From: G963676655 sp963678305
GTDB lineage: Bacteria > Verrucomicrobiota > Lentisphaeria > Victivallales > Victivallaceae
DNA length: 64,000 nt
Assembly: GCA_963678305.2 (NCBI GenBank)
Contig: CAXXVV010000017.1
Span: 434,001-498,000, forward strand
Direction: 5' to 3'
Position 1 is the first letter of the stretch. Each line of letters begins with the position of its first letter. A program made the position numbers and the translations under genes. Of the stretch, positions 36,226 through 45,126 are shown one piece after another. The notes beneath the pieces are model-generated. The model was not told the DNA's origin and made no database searches. It saw nothing but the letters and a program-made list of their open reading frames with translations.

Positions 36226-37197
36226 TTAACAATCCTCTATTGCGTTATTAAGTTTTTTAACACACTCAATTGATTTATCCGGCATCGTGCCGTCTCTATA
36301 GATACCAATATTATAGGTTACCGCACAATCCAGCCGGCAGCACTCTTTCCGCCATTGGAGCAATTCTTCATAAGCAAACCGAGGCTCCGGTAACTCAGGT
36401 TCTTTTTCCGGATGATACTTGTCGATGCAGAATATCCAGGTAGACAAGTCTAAACTGAGCAACGCATGTTTGTGCATGATCGACTCCTCGGGCGGCAGCA
36501 TCAAAGTCCCCATCTCGCCAGCCAGATAATCCTGTTCCACTGAAACATAGCCAAAGCTGTTGGCGCCATGGCACATCGCCACCGCGGCATTGGGATTACC
36601 AGCCCGGATCGCAGCAAACCAACTGGCGGTGAAGCGGTCATTGGTCCAACGATTATCATCAGCAGGAACAAAACTCTTTTCACTGGCGGTATAGCATCCG
36701 TCAAACCACCAACCGTCAAGCAAATCACCAAGATCCCCGGCCCAATACCGGACTATTTTTTCATAGCGTTGTTGAAATGTTGACTTATCCTCATCATCGA
36801 ACCAGCCAAGGGCATTCCGGTATTCCAATTCGCGGAAACATACTTCCGCCGGAAGATACGCTATAAACTTCAGCTGCATGTCAGCGGCGCATTGAGCCAG
36901 TTCCTTCATCAGGTTACGCTTGCAGGTATAATCGGGAATATAACTGTCCAGCACCGGATTCGGAGAGCAGTATTTTCCTTCGTTCTGACCAAACGGAAAA
37001 ATAATCCATTTTGCCCCGGTATCTTTTACCTGACGGCAAAATTTTGCCGCATCAAAGGCATTGACCACATCATCCCATTTCTCCGGGGTCCGGGACAAAT
37101 CCCGATTCAGAATGTGCGGCAGGAAATGCACCATGACGCCGGAACTTTTTCCGGTCATCCAGGGAACGCGGTCAACTTTTGTTACAGGTAAATTCAT
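36226..37197 (-). CDS. GH29-like alpha-L-fucosidase family protein
   Basis: 323 residues and no signal peptide, so probably cytoplasmic. The TIM-barrel pattern fits GH29: WDDVVNAFDAAKFCRQVKDTGAKWIIFPF (usual AKY-followed-by-HHDGF region, here GQNEGKYCSPN), KRNLMKELAQCAADMQLKFIAY, and LLDGWWFDGCY, where the Asp of WFDG corresponds to the nucleophile. The barrel C-terminal half is short and the usual C-terminal beta-sandwich is absent. It would remove fucose-like residues from imported oligosaccharides, in line with the secreted toroid protein encoded next. An AraC gene is transcribed divergently and is its likely regulator. Similar TIM-barrel proteins of unknown specificity exist, hence the moderate confidence. 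Confidence 0.6.
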   Translation of the reverse strand: MNLPVTKVDRVPWMTGKSSGVMVHFLPHILNRDLSRTPEKWDDVVNAFDAAKFCRQVKDTGAKWIIFPFGQNEGKYCSPNPVLDSYIPDYTCKRNLMKELAQCAADMQLKFIAYLPAEVCFRELEYRNALGWFDDEDKSTFQQRYEKIVRYWAGDLGDLLDGWWFDGCYTASEKSFVPADDNRWTNDRFTASWFAAIRAGNPNAAVAMCHGANSFGYVSVEQDYLAGEMGTLMLPPEESIMHKHALLSLDLSTWIFCIDKYHPEKEPELPEPRFAYEELLQWRKECCRLDCAVTYNIGIYRDGTMPDKSIECVKKLNNAIEDC

Positions 37198-37567
37198 TGG
37201 TTAAACCTTATATGTTAATTACAACCCGAAAATAAAATAATCGTCGGACATTATTATTCAAGAGTGAAACCGGTACAGATACATAATACCAGGACCTGCT
37301 TATATGATACATCAGTCAGAATAATCTGTCAATGGTAATATCAATACCATAAAACAGCAAAAATAATACCTTAAAAAATAACCACCGTGTAAAAAACAAA
37401 ACTTAAAAAAGCATTAAAACCACCCCACAAAAAGCAACAACTCACTGATAATTAAAATGATATTGCAACAACTGCAAAATCATGCTATATTTTAACTGAA
37501 ACAGTCAAAACTATTATAAATCCGTAAAAACAGCAATATAAATACCATAAACAACTAAGACAAAGAT
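37198..37567. promoter_or_regulatory. Divergent control region between fucosidase and AraC genes
   Basis: AT-rich, 370 bp, no gene. It contains the inverted repeat ATGGTA-ATATCAA-TACCAT (37332-37350). AATACCATAAA occurs twice as a direct repeat (37343-37353 and 37541-37551), the second copy 17 bp before the AraC start. Inverted and direct half-sites at two positions are what an AraC-type activator uses to control both directions and itself. Confidence 0.5.
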
Positions 37568-38458
37568 ATGCAGGTAAACGACCCTGTCAATAATGCGTTT
37601 TTATCAATTATTGACGATATTTTAAATAAGCAGCTGTACCGGCGCATGTTCTTCGCCGGAGAAATGAACAATGATTTCCCGGGCAGTCGCCGCCTGCCCT
37701 ACCATCTGCTGGTTTTTATAACTAAGGGGCGACACAACGGTCAACCAATCTGCGAGTCACTGCTGGAGGGTGATGTCATGTATGTGGTCCGGGAATGCCC
37801 GACCGCCGCCGACTGGAAATATAACTGCAACCGGCTCGGCATCGGCTGCAATAAAACCGTAGTCAAAATGTCATGGAACAATTGGACTTCGGCGGACGAA
37901 GAAACAAACCGTTCTCCGCTTCCTGATTTGTGGTTCCACGAGACGCTTGAAGGGCATCAAGAACTATTAAAGTTGTTCGAAATAATCGGTTCCCGTCACT
38001 GTAATGGAGTCCCCTGCGAACTGACAAAAAACTTGCTCCGTACTACCTTGCTGAAAGTTCAGGAGCTTATCCGCTCGAAAAGCTCCGGTCATGCAAACCG
38101 AAGTTATCGCACCGGCGACAGGGTCATGGAGTACATACATGAACATTTCCACATGGCAATCAGCCGCAAAACTGTAGCCGCCACGTTTAACCTGAACCAG
38201 GATTATCTGACAAGACTGCTAAAAGAGCAGTACGGCATCATATTTTCTGATTATCTCACCACCTTGAGAATTGAAAAGGCTATAGATTTGCTGACACGAA
38301 GTGATATGTCCATCAAAGAGATAGCAGCTGATTGCGGTTATTCCAATGACAACTATTTTATCAAAGCATTCAGAAACAAAGAGGGGCGGACTCCGGGGGC
38401 CTATCGCAAAAATTCGCTCCCGGCTGAAGTCCATCCCGAAAGAAAAAGTAATTCTTAG
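37568..38458 (+). CDS. AraC-family transcriptional regulator
   Basis: 296 residues. The N-terminal domain, about 30-130, is a cupin-like sugar sensor (RRLPYHLLVFITKG and LLEGDVMYVVREC). The C-terminal DNA-binding domain, about 185-285, has two helix-turn-helix motifs: AISRKTVAATFNLNQDYLTRLLKEQYG and DMSIKEIAADCGYSNDNYFIKAFRNKEGRTPGAYR. It is a standard member of the family. It is divergent from the GH29-like fucosidase and secreted toroid genes and probably activates them when their sugar is present. The ATG at 37568 follows an A-rich leader without a strong ribosome binding site. Confidence 0.88.
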   Translation: MQVNDPVNNAFLSIIDDILNKQLYRRMFFAGEMNNDFPGSRRLPYHLLVFITKGRHNGQPICESLLEGDVMYVVRECPTAADWKYNCNRLGIGCNKTVVKMSWNNWTSADEETNRSPLPDLWFHETLEGHQELLKLFEIIGSRHCNGVPCELTKNLLRTTLLKVQELIRSKSSGHANRSYRTGDRVMEYIHEHFHMAISRKTVAATFNLNQDYLTRLLKEQYGIIFSDYLTTLRIEKAIDLLTRSDMSIKEIAADCGYSNDNYFIKAFRNKEGRTPGAYRKNSLPAEVHPERKSNS

Positions 38459-38549
38459 AACCAGTACAGCGGAAAAACTCTAACCGGAAATACATCGGCA
38501 GAGACAATTGCTCCCGGTTGATATTACTCCGGCTGATAATAACCTTGCG

Positions 38550-38644
38550 TTATATGTCGCCCATTCAGGGCTTTTAATGCTTTTTAACTGTTCCCGGGGT
38601 TCCTCAATCACCCCGGGCTGTTGTTATATGCTGCGCTTTCAGCG
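38550..38644. repeat. Palindromic repeat module between convergent genes
   Basis: Three hairpins in a row: GCCC-ATTCA-GGGC (38559-38571), CCCGGGGT/ACCCCGGG with a 9-nt loop (38593-38617), and GCTG/CAGC near 38632-38642. The first and third are each preceded by TTATATG (38550 and 38624) and contain TTCAG, so they are related. The middle hairpin could also terminate transcription of the AraC gene and of the convergent PQQ gene. Confidence 0.55.
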
Positions 38645-38702
38645 ATATTCAAAAAATGCAATATGATTATATGCCGGACTAATAGTATACAAAAACTACG
38701 CC

Positions 38703-39959
38703 TTACTTTTTGCGCAGGTCAAAGGCTCCGAGGCCGTTTCCATGGCGCACATACAATATGCCGTCACTGATGACAGGATGAGCCCAATGTTGTTTTGAGC
38801 CGAACTTAACCGGGAACTGACTGACCACTTCAAACTTGTTTCCAGGCTTAACCAGACCAAGCGTACCGCGTCTTTCTTCATAGAGATACAACATACCGTC
38901 AGCAGTAATAATCGCCCCTTTTCCCATCTTTTTCCAGGCTTCATTGTAATTGGTCTTTCCGGTCTTCCAATCCACGCTCATCCAGTTTCCGGCTTTATTA
39001 TTCAACCAGTTTGAACCGTAAATGGCGCCGTTAAGCTCTACAACCCCGCCGTGATGCGGATCAAGGTCCTCATTTGTCCATAATATTTTTACCCCTTTGC
39101 CATTTGGCAGGATTTCATACATCACGCCGCCGTGATTATAGCCGCCGGTCACAAACAATTGGTTGTCTTTCAACAGAGGAGTAATGCAGTTAATGTCTTT
39201 TCCGCTGCCGACTGCTCTGGCATAATTGTCTTTCCAAAGCAGCTTTCCGCTTTCGATATCGACCGCAAAGACGTAAGTGCCGGTAACCTGAATAAGCTGG
39301 TTTTGATATATTACCGGAGATACGTAAGCGCATTTATCGCCATTTGACGGAGCTTCCCAGGCAACAGAGCCATCTTTTAAGTTCAGGGCCACGATCGATG
39401 CTTTGGCACCGCAGGGAGTGGCAAACACTTTACCGTTTTTAGTGACAAGCGATTCGGAATATCCCCAGGTTCCGGTTCTTCCCTTGTAAGTTTTGGCAAT
39501 CTCTTTTGTCCACAGCAGCTTACCGGTTGTACTGTCCAGACAGCAAACCTCACCGCTTCCGGTAAGAACAACCAGTTTACCGGAGCCATTGTCTTCTACG
39601 TACGTTGGAGTGGAACGAGGATAAGAAAAAGACCTTGACCATATATTTCCGGTAGTGGTCTGCCAGACTTTTTTGCCATTCAAGTCCAGGCAGACAATCG
39701 ATTCTTTTTTCTTGTTTGTCGAATCCAGACAATTCAGGAACAGACGATCTTTAATTTTAATAACACTGCTCCACCCATACCCTAAATCGCTGTTGATCCA
39801 TTTGGGAGTCAAACCGCCTTTGGGCCATTTCTTCAACAACCCCGGTTCATTGTATTTGCCCTGACTGTTTACTCCGCGAAAACGCGTGACATCCTCAGAT
39901 CTCACATAATACATCGCGGACAACGTCGCTAAAAACACCAAACAATGCTTAAACTTCAT
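38703..39959 (-). CDS. Secreted PQQ-type beta-propeller repeat protein
   Basis: 418 residues with a signal peptide (MKFKHCLVFLATLSAMYYVRS). At least six blades of the PQQ/BamB-like propeller are visible through repeats of the form V-x-LD-x-x-G-K-x-x-W, such as IVCLDLNGKKVWQT, VCCLDSTTGKLLWTKE and VFAVDIESGKLLWKD. The start VTRFRGVNSQGKYNEPGLLKKWPKGGLTPKW is typical of PVC-group propeller proteins. It may be a periplasmic binding or scaffold protein; an enzymatic role with bound PQQ is less likely because the catalytic Asp/Glu pattern is not evident. The gene has a MerR-type promoter with the same dyad as the Cache kinase, merR and aldo-keto reductase promoters. Confidence 0.8.
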   Translation of the reverse strand: MKFKHCLVFLATLSAMYYVRSEDVTRFRGVNSQGKYNEPGLLKKWPKGGLTPKWINSDLGYGWSSVIKIKDRLFLNCLDSTNKKKESIVCLDLNGKKVWQTTTGNIWSRSFSYPRSTPTYVEDNGSGKLVVLTGSGEVCCLDSTTGKLLWTKEIAKTYKGRTGTWGYSESLVTKNGKVFATPCGAKASIVALNLKDGSVAWEAPSNGDKCAYVSPVIYQNQLIQVTGTYVFAVDIESGKLLWKDNYARAVGSGKDINCITPLLKDNQLFVTGGYNHGGVMYEILPNGKGVKILWTNEDLDPHHGGVVELNGAIYGSNWLNNKAGNWMSVDWKTGKTNYNEAWKKMGKGAIITADGMLYLYEERRGTLGLVKPGNKFEVVSQFPVKFGSKQHWAHPVISDGILYVRHGNGLGAFDLRKK

Positions 39960-40034
39960 ATTAAAACCCCTTGTATTTATTGAGTTGATACTTTTTTTCT
40001 TGTTTTACAGTCGCATTCAAACGATATTGTATTT

Positions 40035-40064
40035 AAGATAAACGTTACAGTTACTCTAAGTCAA
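40035..40064 (-). promoter_or_regulatory. MerR-type promoter of the PQQ-propeller gene
   Basis: Minus strand: -35 TTGACT (40059-40064), spacer 18 nt, -10 TATCTT (40035-40040). The dyad TTAGAGTAACTGTAA fills the spacer (40045-40059). The over-long spacer holding a dyad is the hallmark of MerR-family control. Confidence 0.75.
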
Positions 40065-40357
40065 TACAAGATACATAAAAAAATAAAATTAATTTAAGAT
40101 TATTCAAAGCTTGTTTTTCATTACCTGCAAAATATTTGATAATCTTGCTGCAGTTGTTGAAATAGGTTAAAAGAAGGTATATACTATATTTATAAGGTAA
40201 TTATTTTTTGTGTTTAAAATTGCCTTACAAAGGTGTTTATACAATGAATAAAATAACGATCCCTCTTAATTAGTCATATCAATTATTGATATAGAACTAC
40301 TTTTTTAAAGCTAAAACCAAAATCCATATTCTGGAGTGCTTTCAGAGGGGAAGTACA
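40065..40357. other. AT-rich spacer before the PAS kinase gene
   Basis: No gene. Very AT-rich sequence with several possible -10 hexamers but no distinctive promoter, operator or RNA. GAGGGGAAG stands just before the PAS histidine kinase ATG. Confidence 0.4.
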
Positions 40358-41905
40358 ATGATCGCAAAAACTTTTTTTTCAAAACACGTTCAATCTTCAC
40401 CGGGTTACCGCCGCCAAAATCTTCATCATGAGGTATTCGAGCATTCACGAGATGCTATCCTGTTATTGGGGTCCAGGGGGTTTATTGACTGTAATCAAGC
40501 TGCACTGGACCTTTTCGGCCTTGACTCAATTGATGAGTTAATATCAAAGGACCCGTGCGATTTTGCTCCGGAGAAACAACCGGATGGAGAGGATTCCCGG
40601 GAAATAGCCTCCAGACATGTTGGAAAAGCGCTTCAGGATGGTACTAATTTTTTCACTTGGACCCATTGCCGTAAAGACGGGACGCCATTCCTGGCTGAAG
40701 TCCTTCTCAGTAGAATTCAATTCGAGGACGAAACGATTGTTAGAGGAACCGTTCGTGACGTAACCGCGCGGGAAAAGTACAAAGCCGATTTAAATCGCAA
40801 AAGGGCTGAATTAAACGGTGTAATAAATACAACTCACGATGGAATTCTAGCCGTTGACCTGCATGGCAGAGTAATTGTCGCCAATAGGCGTTTCGCAGAA
40901 ATGTGGCATATCCCCCAACCTCAAGCAGGTAGCGTGGATGAAACATTACTGATGTCCGTAATGATCCAGGTAATGGACCCTGAGGCTTTTTTAAAGAAAG
41001 TGCGTAAACTATATGATTCAATAGAAAATGACGTTGACATGTTGCACTTGAAGGACGGCCAGGTCTTTGCACGTAAATCATCTCCGCTTATCATTGATGG
41101 TATCATGGTCGGCCGTTTGTGGTCATTTAACGATATCACTAATTATAAACGGGCCGAGGATGAAATTAAATTGAAAAATGAAGAACTCACAGTACTAAAC
41201 AAAACAAAAGATAAATTTTTTTCCATTATAGCCCATGACCTGCGCGCACCTTTCAATACTCTATTGGGATTAACATCGTTACTATCTGATGAATTATCCG
41301 ACTTGACTCCCACTCAAATAAGGGAATACGTGGACAGCCTGAAAAATTCGGCAAACAATGCTTATTGTTTGATGGAAGGTCTTCTGGATTGGTCCAGAAT
41401 GCAGCAGGGAGCTGTTTCCTGTAACCCTGAACCAATAGATTTGGAACCGCTTATTGAGCAATCTATTATTATCGCCCTGGAACAGGCGACTGCGAAAAAC
41501 ATTCAAATCACGTATGAGCTGAACTCAGGAATAACCGTTTACGCCGATCTCAATATGCTTAAATTTATCATAAGGAATTTATTAAACAATGCAATAAAAT
41601 TTACCCCGGACATGGGAAATATAGTTATAGAGGGCAGAATCGTCGATGACGACAATGTTGAAATATCCGTCCGGGATAACGGGATAGGTATGAGTCGCTC
41701 CATCGCGGCTGATTTATTCCAAATCGATAAGCAAGTGAGCAGGAGAGGGACTAATAGTGAGACTGGTTCCGGTCTGGGCCTGGTGCTGTGCAAAGAGTTT
41801 GTTGATAAGCTTAACGGGAAAATATGGGTGGAAAGTGAAGAAAACAAAGGTACAACCTTTTTTATCAGTATACCTTCGCACGAGAATACGGACAAAGCTG
41901 TTTAA
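40358..41905 (+). CDS. PAS-domain sensor histidine kinase (orphan)
   Basis: 515 residues and no membrane helix, so a cytoplasmic sensor. The first PAS domain is at about 25-140 (VFEHSRDAILLLGSRGFIDCNQAALDLFG and the PAC end IVRGTVRDVTAREKYK); a second, more divergent one is at 150-265 (NTTHDGILAVDLHGRVIVANRRF). HisKA has the phosphoacceptor His293 in FFSIIAHDLRAPFNTLLGL. The ATPase domain has NLLNNAIKFTP, RDNGIGMS and GSGLGLVLCKEFVDKLNG. It is intact and probably active. No response regulator is encoded nearby, so the partner is elsewhere. It is next to, but separately transcribed from, the Cache Ser/Thr kinase operon. Confidence 0.92.
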   Translation: MIAKTFFSKHVQSSPGYRRQNLHHEVFEHSRDAILLLGSRGFIDCNQAALDLFGLDSIDELISKDPCDFAPEKQPDGEDSREIASRHVGKALQDGTNFFTWTHCRKDGTPFLAEVLLSRIQFEDETIVRGTVRDVTAREKYKADLNRKRAELNGVINTTHDGILAVDLHGRVIVANRRFAEMWHIPQPQAGSVDETLLMSVMIQVMDPEAFLKKVRKLYDSIENDVDMLHLKDGQVFARKSSPLIIDGIMVGRLWSFNDITNYKRAEDEIKLKNEELTVLNKTKDKFFSIIAHDLRAPFNTLLGLTSLLSDELSDLTPTQIREYVDSLKNSANNAYCLMEGLLDWSRMQQGAVSCNPEPIDLEPLIEQSIIIALEQATAKNIQITYELNSGITVYADLNMLKFIIRNLLNNAIKFTPDMGNIVIEGRIVDDDNVEISVRDNGIGMSRSIAADLFQIDKQVSRRGTNSETGSGLGLVLCKEFVDKLNGKIWVESEENKGTTFFISIPSHENTDKAV

Positions 41906-42108
41906 ACAGTTTAAGTTGAGCTCCGGTTGGATTTTTCTTTAAAACACCCGCGGTTTATCCAAAACCTTTTTGGGCTGTATGTTATACTTGGCGATTGGCG
42001 TTTTCCAGAAGCTGCTATGATTCCACTTATATCTATAGTTTTATCACAAACTAACAGATCCTTGTTTGAAACAACTTTTAAAAGTTTTAAATTTTTTTTA
42101 CTTCCCTG

Positions 42109-42138
42109 TTGACTTAGAGTCACTGTAAGGTTTATACT
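42109..42138 (+). promoter_or_regulatory. MerR-type promoter of the Cache kinase-flavodoxin operon
   Basis: -35 TTGACT (42109-42114), spacer 18 nt, -10 TATACT (42133-42138), with dyad TTAGAGTCACTGTAA (42114-42128) in the spacer. The arrangement is the same as at 40035-40064 and 55175-55204. Confidence 0.8.
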
Positions 42139-42174
42139 TATTATTAGAACTCAAAAAAATTGGGTAGGATGGAC

Positions 42175-44379
42175 ATGACCGAAGACCATAAGAAAAAAGA
42201 TCTCGAAATCACGCAAAGCATTGCGTCACAGTTGATTGATTCCCGATCAGCGCCATCTGACGAGGAACCGTCCTTTGTGCTGCCGGATGTTAACATGATC
42301 GATCTTTCTGTCGACTCTTCTCCTGAGTTCCGGAATTCGCTCAATCGCAGCGACGACCGCTATCAGTTGCTAAAACTGCTTGCAGTCGGAGGATACGGTC
42401 AGATCTTCCTTGCCCGTGACCGGGTACTCGGTCGGTACCTGGTTGTCAAGTCACTGAAGGAAACCTTGCTGAATAAAAAGAAAAGCGTGGTGAAATTCAT
42501 TGCGGAAGCCAAACTGATTGCTCAACTTGACCACCCGGCAATCATCCCGTGTTACAGTCTTGACGGCGACGATATGAACGGACTGCATCTTGCCATGCAA
42601 TTAGTGAAAGGCATTACCCTTAAAGAACTGTTAAAGCAGTGCCGGGATAAAAATGAACCGGATTTACAATTCCGCCGGCTCGATGCCTTTCTGCGGGTAT
42701 GTGACGCGATCGAATACAGTCACAGCCGGGGTATCATCCACTGCGATCTGAAGCCGGACAATATCATGGTCGGCCGTCACGGTGAAGTTTACGTGATGGA
42801 CTGGGGCATCGCCTGCCCGTCTGGAACAGTGCGCAAAGGCAATGTGAGCGGAACTCCGCCTTATATGGCTCCGGAAACCCTGATTGACGGTATAACCAAT
42901 CCTCAAACCGATGTATTTGCCCTCGGCATGATTCTCAATGAGATCGTTACTCTGCGCGGCCCGGTATCCGGCGACACTCCGAAGGAAGTTATGGAGCGGA
43001 TTTGCCGCGGCGACTTCGAACCGTCAACCGGAATCGACCCCAGATACAAAGTTCCCCCTGCCCTGCGGGCCATCATCGAGAAAGCCCGGGCGATTAATCC
43101 GAAAGAACGTTATTCCAGCGTCCAGCAACTGGCGGCGGATGTCTGGCACTGGCTCTTCAATGAAGAGGTGACCGCGTATCCTAACTCTCTGCTCCATACA
43201 TTAAAAAGATATATGTATGAACATCGCAATACCGCAATATTAACACTGGCGGTAATCTTCTGTTGTTCCGCGGCAATGGCATTGTTCGGTTTATACCGGG
43301 AATTTCAAGTTGAAGGCAAAGTGAATTACGAGGTTCTGAGACTGGCAAAACTCCAGCGTTTCACTGAAACCCGCGCCACTGAAATCGATAATCAACTTTT
43401 GAGGGTTCAGGAACAGTTGAAAATAATGGGAACAAGTATCGGCATAGAAATGACCCAAACCGGTTTACTAAACAAAACCTCGTCATTTTATCTGGTTTCC
43501 GACTTCAGGCCACCTCATGAGAAACCGGCCGGGTTGATACTGGCCCCTGCTTACGGACGAAAAATCAGTCTCGACCACGCCTCTTATATAAAACCGGAGT
43601 CTATGTCACGAGCTGAGATGGAGAAAACCTCCCGCAAGCTCCGTCGATTGCGGAGACCGGTGTTATCTCTGCTCTTGAATAGCGTCATAAACAAAGAGAA
43701 AGTCGAACTCCCTGCGGATCAAAGTTTGCAGATGTTCTTAAAAGACGGCGGTCTGGTGCGGCGAATAAGCGTATGTTTCAATAACGGAGTAGGCATGCGT
43801 TTTCCCGGCATGTATGAGCAGGATCTGACGCTTGACGCCATGCAAAACCAATGGATAAGGAAACAACGGAAAATCGCTCCGCGACGGCTATATTGGAGTC
43901 CCCCTTATATAGATGGCACCGGGCATGAGGTAATCTCCTGCTGGGGACCGATTCTGGATTGCTCCGGCAACGATATCGGAGCCATCGGCATTGAAATTTG
44001 TTTTTACAATCTGGTACGCGGACTTTATACGCAAAATGAGCAGGAACGCTTCAAAGCGATTTATTTTATCTTAAGTGAAGACGGGACACAACTCTTTTCA
44101 ACTGAAGATAAAAACCTGAAACTGACACATCAAGGCTTCCGGAACGCGCCGCATGTCGCCGGCCAACTATTTCGTTACCCTCAGCTTTTACTTAGATTTA
44201 AAAATGATTCCGATAAATTGTTTATCGCTAATCTGAACGGAGTGTCAACTCGTGTATCCTGGGCAAAAATCAAACAGACCGGATGGATCCTAGTTCAGCT
44301 TGTACCACGAAATGAAGTGGAATTGCTGGATTTGGAACTTGACGCGAGAACCAGAAAAAACGTCAGAAGGAAGGATTGA
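42175..44379 (+). CDS. Transmembrane Ser/Thr kinase with extracytoplasmic Cache sensor
   Basis: 734 residues from ATG 42175, chosen for AGGA five bases before it (ATG 42169 is the alternative). The kinase domain, about 60-330, is complete: AVGGYGQIF, Lys92 in VVKSL, HCDLKPDN (His189, Asp191), DWG (Asp209) and PYMAPETL. A single helix at about 352-374 leads to an extracytoplasmic region, about 380-710, with Cache-domain character (RRLYWSPPYIDGTGHEVISCWGPILDCSGNDIGAIGIE). This is the chemoreceptor-like sensor seldom joined to a Ser/Thr kinase. Kinase activity should respond to an external small molecule. It heads a probable operon with flavodoxin, phosphatase and Fe-S flavoprotein genes under a MerR-type promoter. 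Confidence 0.88.
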   Translation: MTEDHKKKDLEITQSIASQLIDSRSAPSDEEPSFVLPDVNMIDLSVDSSPEFRNSLNRSDDRYQLLKLLAVGGYGQIFLARDRVLGRYLVVKSLKETLLNKKKSVVKFIAEAKLIAQLDHPAIIPCYSLDGDDMNGLHLAMQLVKGITLKELLKQCRDKNEPDLQFRRLDAFLRVCDAIEYSHSRGIIHCDLKPDNIMVGRHGEVYVMDWGIACPSGTVRKGNVSGTPPYMAPETLIDGITNPQTDVFALGMILNEIVTLRGPVSGDTPKEVMERICRGDFEPSTGIDPRYKVPPALRAIIEKARAINPKERYSSVQQLAADVWHWLFNEEVTAYPNSLLHTLKRYMYEHRNTAILTLAVIFCCSAAMALFGLYREFQVEGKVNYEVLRLAKLQRFTETRATEIDNQLLRVQEQLKIMGTSIGIEMTQTGLLNKTSSFYLVSDFRPPHEKPAGLILAPAYGRKISLDHASYIKPESMSRAEMEKTSRKLRRLRRPVLSLLLNSVINKEKVELPADQSLQMFLKDGGLVRRISVCFNNGVGMRFPGMYEQDLTLDAMQNQWIRKQRKIAPRRLYWSPPYIDGTGHEVISCWGPILDCSGNDIGAIGIEICFYNLVRGLYTQNEQERFKAIYFILSEDGTQLFSTEDKNLKLTHQGFRNAPHVAGQLFRYPQLLLRFKNDSDKLFIANLNGVSTRVSWAKIKQTGWILVQLVPRNEVELLDLELDARTRKNVRRKD

Positions 44380-44452
44380 CGGAGGTTCCCCGGGAATACA
44401 CGTATAACCAGTAACAAAACAATCAGAAAACGGATTTTCAAGGAGAAAAAAC

Positions 44453-45055
44453 ATGAAAAAGCAATCAGGATTATTAACTGCAGCAGCACTAATCATCGCA
44501 GCGATCGGATGCAATGCACAACCCAAAAAACAGGAGAAAGTAACAGTGATTCCGGAAAAAGTACTTATCGCATATTATTCCTGGAGCGGCAACACCAAAG
44601 CGGCGGCGGAACAGGTGCAAAAAGTGACTGGCGGAACCCTTTTCAGGATCAAGCCGGCCAAGGCCTATCCCACTGCATACCGTGACTGCGTCAACCAGGC
44701 AAAAAAGGAAATAAAAAGCAATTTCAAACCGGAGCTGGCTGATAAAGTCAAGGATTTTGATAAATATGATGTGATATTTATCGGCAGTCCCAATTGGCTG
44801 GGAACAATGGCTCCGCCAGTGGCGACTTTCCTGACCGCATATAATTTAAAGGGCAAAACAATTGTCCCGTTTTTCACCAACGGCGGCGGCGGCATGCAGC
44901 ATTGCGAAACGGATGTCGATAAGCTGTGTAAGAACGCGGGAGCCATCATGAAAGCCGCGACATTTAACGGCAAAAGAGTCAAACGCTCCGGGGAAGAAGT
45001 CGCAAAATGGGCAAAATCATGTGTCAACCTGAAAAAGCAGGATAAAGTGAAATGA
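44453..45055 (+). CDS. Flavodoxin-like protein with lipoprotein signal
   Basis: 200 residues. The N terminus is a lipoprotein signal peptide with lipobox AAIGC (Cys20), so the protein should be lipid-anchored outside the cytoplasm. The flavodoxin fold follows: phosphate-binding loop YYSWSGNTKAAAEQV (about 42-56), VIFIGSPNWLGTMAPPV (FMN isoalloxazine loop) and FFTNGGGGMQHCETDV. Exported flavodoxins of this type are often found with aldo-keto reductases and carboxymuconolactone-decarboxylase-like proteins in redox or quinone stress gene sets, as here. The reductant outside the cytoplasm is unknown. It is 73 bp after the Cache kinase and 72 bp before the phosphatase gene. Confidence 0.85.
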   Translation: MKKQSGLLTAAALIIAAIGCNAQPKKQEKVTVIPEKVLIAYYSWSGNTKAAAEQVQKVTGGTLFRIKPAKAYPTAYRDCVNQAKKEIKSNFKPELADKVKDFDKYDVIFIGSPNWLGTMAPPVATFLTAYNLKGKTIVPFFTNGGGGMQHCETDVDKLCKNAGAIMKAATFNGKRVKRSGEEVAKWAKSCVNLKKQDKVK

Positions 45056-45126
45056 AATACCGGGAATTAGTCAATGCTACATTAACCGGGAAAACAAATT
45101 CCTGAAAAAATAAGCGGAGACTATAT

